Assembly: GCA_041301185.1 (NCBI GenBank)
Contig: JBFYSV010000184.1
Coordinates: 1-5,211 of the forward strand
DNA from: JAQBDA01 sp041301185
Lineage (GTDB): Bacteria; Chloroflexota; Anaerolineae; Anaerolineales; UBA4823
Length of the DNA: 5,211 nucleotides
Direction: 5' to 3'
Under the pieces are notes generated by a model, which worked only from the letters and a program-made list of their open reading frames with translations, did no database searches and was not told the origin of the DNA. Made by a program: the position numbers and the translations under genes. Each line of letters opens with the position of its first letter. Position 1 is the stretch's first letter. Shown in pieces: positions 5,110 through 5,211 of this stretch.

Positions 5110-5211
5110 TCTCACTGGCTTTATTATAGGTGATAAGCGCAAATTGGGGTTGGTTTCGCCGGCGAAACCAACCCCAATTTGCGCTTATCACCTATAATAA
5201 AGCCAGTGAGA
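5110..5211. repeat. Perfect 102-nt palindrome with no spacer, at the right edge
   Basis: The 51 bases 5110-5160 are the exact reverse complement of 5161-5211, with no mismatch and no loop; the axis lies between 5160 and 5161 (TTCGCC|GGCGAA). The arms contain mirrored TATAAT boxes (5193-5198 plus, 5123-5128 minus) facing outward, and no ORF of note. Because the second arm ends at the last base of the window, the palindrome may be longer. It could be a real cruciform or hairpin element, or a fold-back artefact at a contig end; the sequence alone cannot separate these. Confidence 0.9.

Noticed and set aside
5123..5198. Mirrored outward-facing TATAAT boxes in the long palindrome, considered as divergent promoters
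   Set aside because: The second copy is forced by the palindrome's symmetry, and no -35-like hexamer lies at 16-18 nt from either box.
1..5211. tRNA, rRNA, CRISPR array, transposase or phage genes
   Set aside because: No cloverleaf-like segment, spaced direct repeats, or transposase or phage motifs were seen on reading both strands.

Overview
The window looks like a chromosomal fragment from a GC-rich free-living bacterium. Gene content (an oligopeptide ABC ATPase, a MOSC protein, a cluster of Gfo/Idh/MocA dehydrogenases and an aldo/keto reductase), the clear Shine-Dalgarno sites and the codon use would fit an Anaerolineae-like member of Chloroflexota. That placement is an impression from protein style only; no marker gene is present.

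Layout. Positions 1-784 (+) hold the 3' three quarters of an OppF/DppF-type ATPase whose Walker A end lies outside the window. A 15-bp hairpin (787-822) follows, then a complete MOSC-domain protein (839-1438, +). A perfect TATAAT sits across the ATPase stop codon and may start the MOSC transcript inside the hairpin. The MOSC gene meets a three-gene minus-strand operon tail to tail with a 6-nt overlap. In transcription order that operon is: an aldo/keto reductase (4978-4121) with a good ribosome site and a TATAAT upstream; a 552-residue fusion of a ThuA-like (GATase-like) domain to a Gfo/Idh/MocA oxidoreductase (4092-2434, TTG start); and a second, stand-alone Gfo/Idh/MocA oxidoreductase (2425-1433), whose ribosome site overlaps the stop codon of the fusion gene.

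The three minus-strand products are all predicted NAD(P)-dependent sugar or polyol oxidoreductases. With the ThuA-like domain they suggest a small pathway that oxidises and reduces sugars through keto intermediates, as proposed for ThuA/ThuB of trehalose utilisation. No glycosidase, transporter or regulator of that pathway is visible. The two dehydrogenase genes have lower GC than both flanks, so they may have a different origin from the rest of the window.

The right end (4979-5211) is non-coding. It holds the operon leader and promoter candidate, two compact GC-rich hairpins, and finally a perfect, loop-less 102-nt palindrome (5110-5211) that runs exactly to the last base. This is the most striking structural signal. 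It may be a real cruciform-forming element or a fold-back at a contig end. The best candidates for new biology are the ThuA-Gfo fusion, with its atypical nucleotide-binding loop, and the palindrome if it proves real.
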